Shown here: piece after piece, positions 5,315 through 5,532 of the stretch
Numbering within the stretch: the first letter of the stretch is position 1
Layout of the letters: every line of letters begins with the position of its first letter
NCBI GenBank assembly: GCA_027031685.1
Contig: JALVPS010000195.1
Coordinates: 1-5,532 of the forward strand
Length of the DNA stretch: 5,532 nt
Source: Gammaproteobacteria bacterium
Lineage (GTDB): Bacteria; Pseudomonadota; Gammaproteobacteria; UWMA-0217
Direction: 5' to 3'
Notes under the pieces: model-generated
Database searches by the model: none
Seen by the model: the letters and a program-made list of their open reading frames with translations, nothing else
Told to the model about the DNA's origin: nothing
Translations under genes and position numbers: made by a program

Positions 5315-5418
5315 TGTTTGGTCCCGGATGGTTCCCTCAGCCGGAGGAGCTATCCTCTGTTCGTGGCTCGAGCCCTGTTCGAGCAGGTGATCAACGAGTT
5401 GTCCGGGAGGTAGAGACC
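5315..5418 (+). other. Leader of the transposase gene, with two small hairpins; possible element end
   Basis: GAGGA (5344-5348) pairs with TCCTC (5353-5357), and GCTCGA (5366-5371) with TCGAGC (5379-5384). The segment starts with TGT at 5315, and IS481-type ends commonly begin TGT, but the matching right end is outside the window. An element boundary here is therefore only a suggestion. Confidence 0.25.
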
Positions 5419-5532
5419 ATGGCCCATCGCGTCCACGCCAATGCCACCACCACGCCCCGCGTCCGCGCCGCCATCCAGGCCGCCCCGCCGGAGGTGAGCA
5501 ACCGAGCACTGGCCGACAAGTACGGCATCTCG
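5419..5532 (+). CDS. Transposase N-terminus, IS481-like (truncated by window edge)
   Basis: Only 38 residues are visible, open to the right edge. MAHRVHANATTTPRVRAAIQ followed by NRALADKYGIS resembles the start of IS481-type DDE transposases (pattern M..VLHANA.TT..VR.AIQ...ES...LA.RYGI), where this segment begins a helix-turn-helix DNA-binding domain. ATG 5419 is supported by GGGAGG (5405-5410) 8 nt upstream. The DDE catalytic domain and inverted repeats are not in the window, so family assignment rests on the N-terminal pattern recalled from memory. It could belong to a nested insertion sequence or to the island itself. Confidence 0.6.
   Translation, partial: MAHRVHANATTTPRVRAAIQAAPPEVSNRALADKYGIS

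Noticed and set aside
1..5532. CRISPR array or rRNA
   Set aside because: No regularly spaced repeats of CRISPR size and no rRNA-like sequence seen on either strand.

Overview
The window is a chromosomal tRNA-gene junction in a high-GC gammaproteobacterium. The left part carries the order lysC (3' end) - csrA - tRNA-Ser(GCU). This resembles the conserved csrA/tRNA-Ser neighbourhood of Pseudomonas and Enterobacteria. Protein wording and GC content suggest Pseudomonas or a Chromatiales/Ectothiorhodospiraceae relative. That placement is inference; no marker here fixes the genus.

Layout. 1-284: ACT-domain end of aspartokinase. 285-469: csrA leader with a perfect 10-bp tandem repeat and two AAGGA motifs. 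470-670: csrA. 689-730: an intrinsic terminator interleaved with the likely tRNA promoter. 731-823: complete tRNA-Ser(GCU) with encoded CCA, the probable attachment site of an integrated element. 824-929: a short AT-richer strip packed with inverted and direct repeats. 930-3210: a tightly coupled three-gene operon with two ATGA overlaps, encoding a free-standing 81-aa integrase N-terminal (DUF6538-type) domain, a 391-aa tyrosine recombinase lacking that domain, and a 288-aa OB-fold plus HD-domain protein. A 13-bp GC hairpin follows. 3475-5304: a second, full-length tyrosine recombinase (609 aa from the chosen start) in which the DUF6538-type domain is fused to the catalytic part. From 5419 to the right edge: the N-terminus of a transposase resembling the IS481 type.

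How it fits together. From about 824 rightward the window looks like the integration module of a genomic island or integrative element that used the 3' end of tRNA-Ser as its attachment site. The most unusual part is the operon. An integrase is divided into two translationally coupled polypeptides and co-expressed with a probable nucleic-acid-binding HD phosphohydrolase whose HD motif resembles MobH/TraI_2 relaxase-associated domains and YhaM-type nucleases. A fused paralogue of the split integrase lies directly downstream. Whether this is a two-recombinase integration system, a degraded duplication, or a mobile module with a nuclease accessory cannot be decided from this sequence alone. The far end of the element is not in the window.
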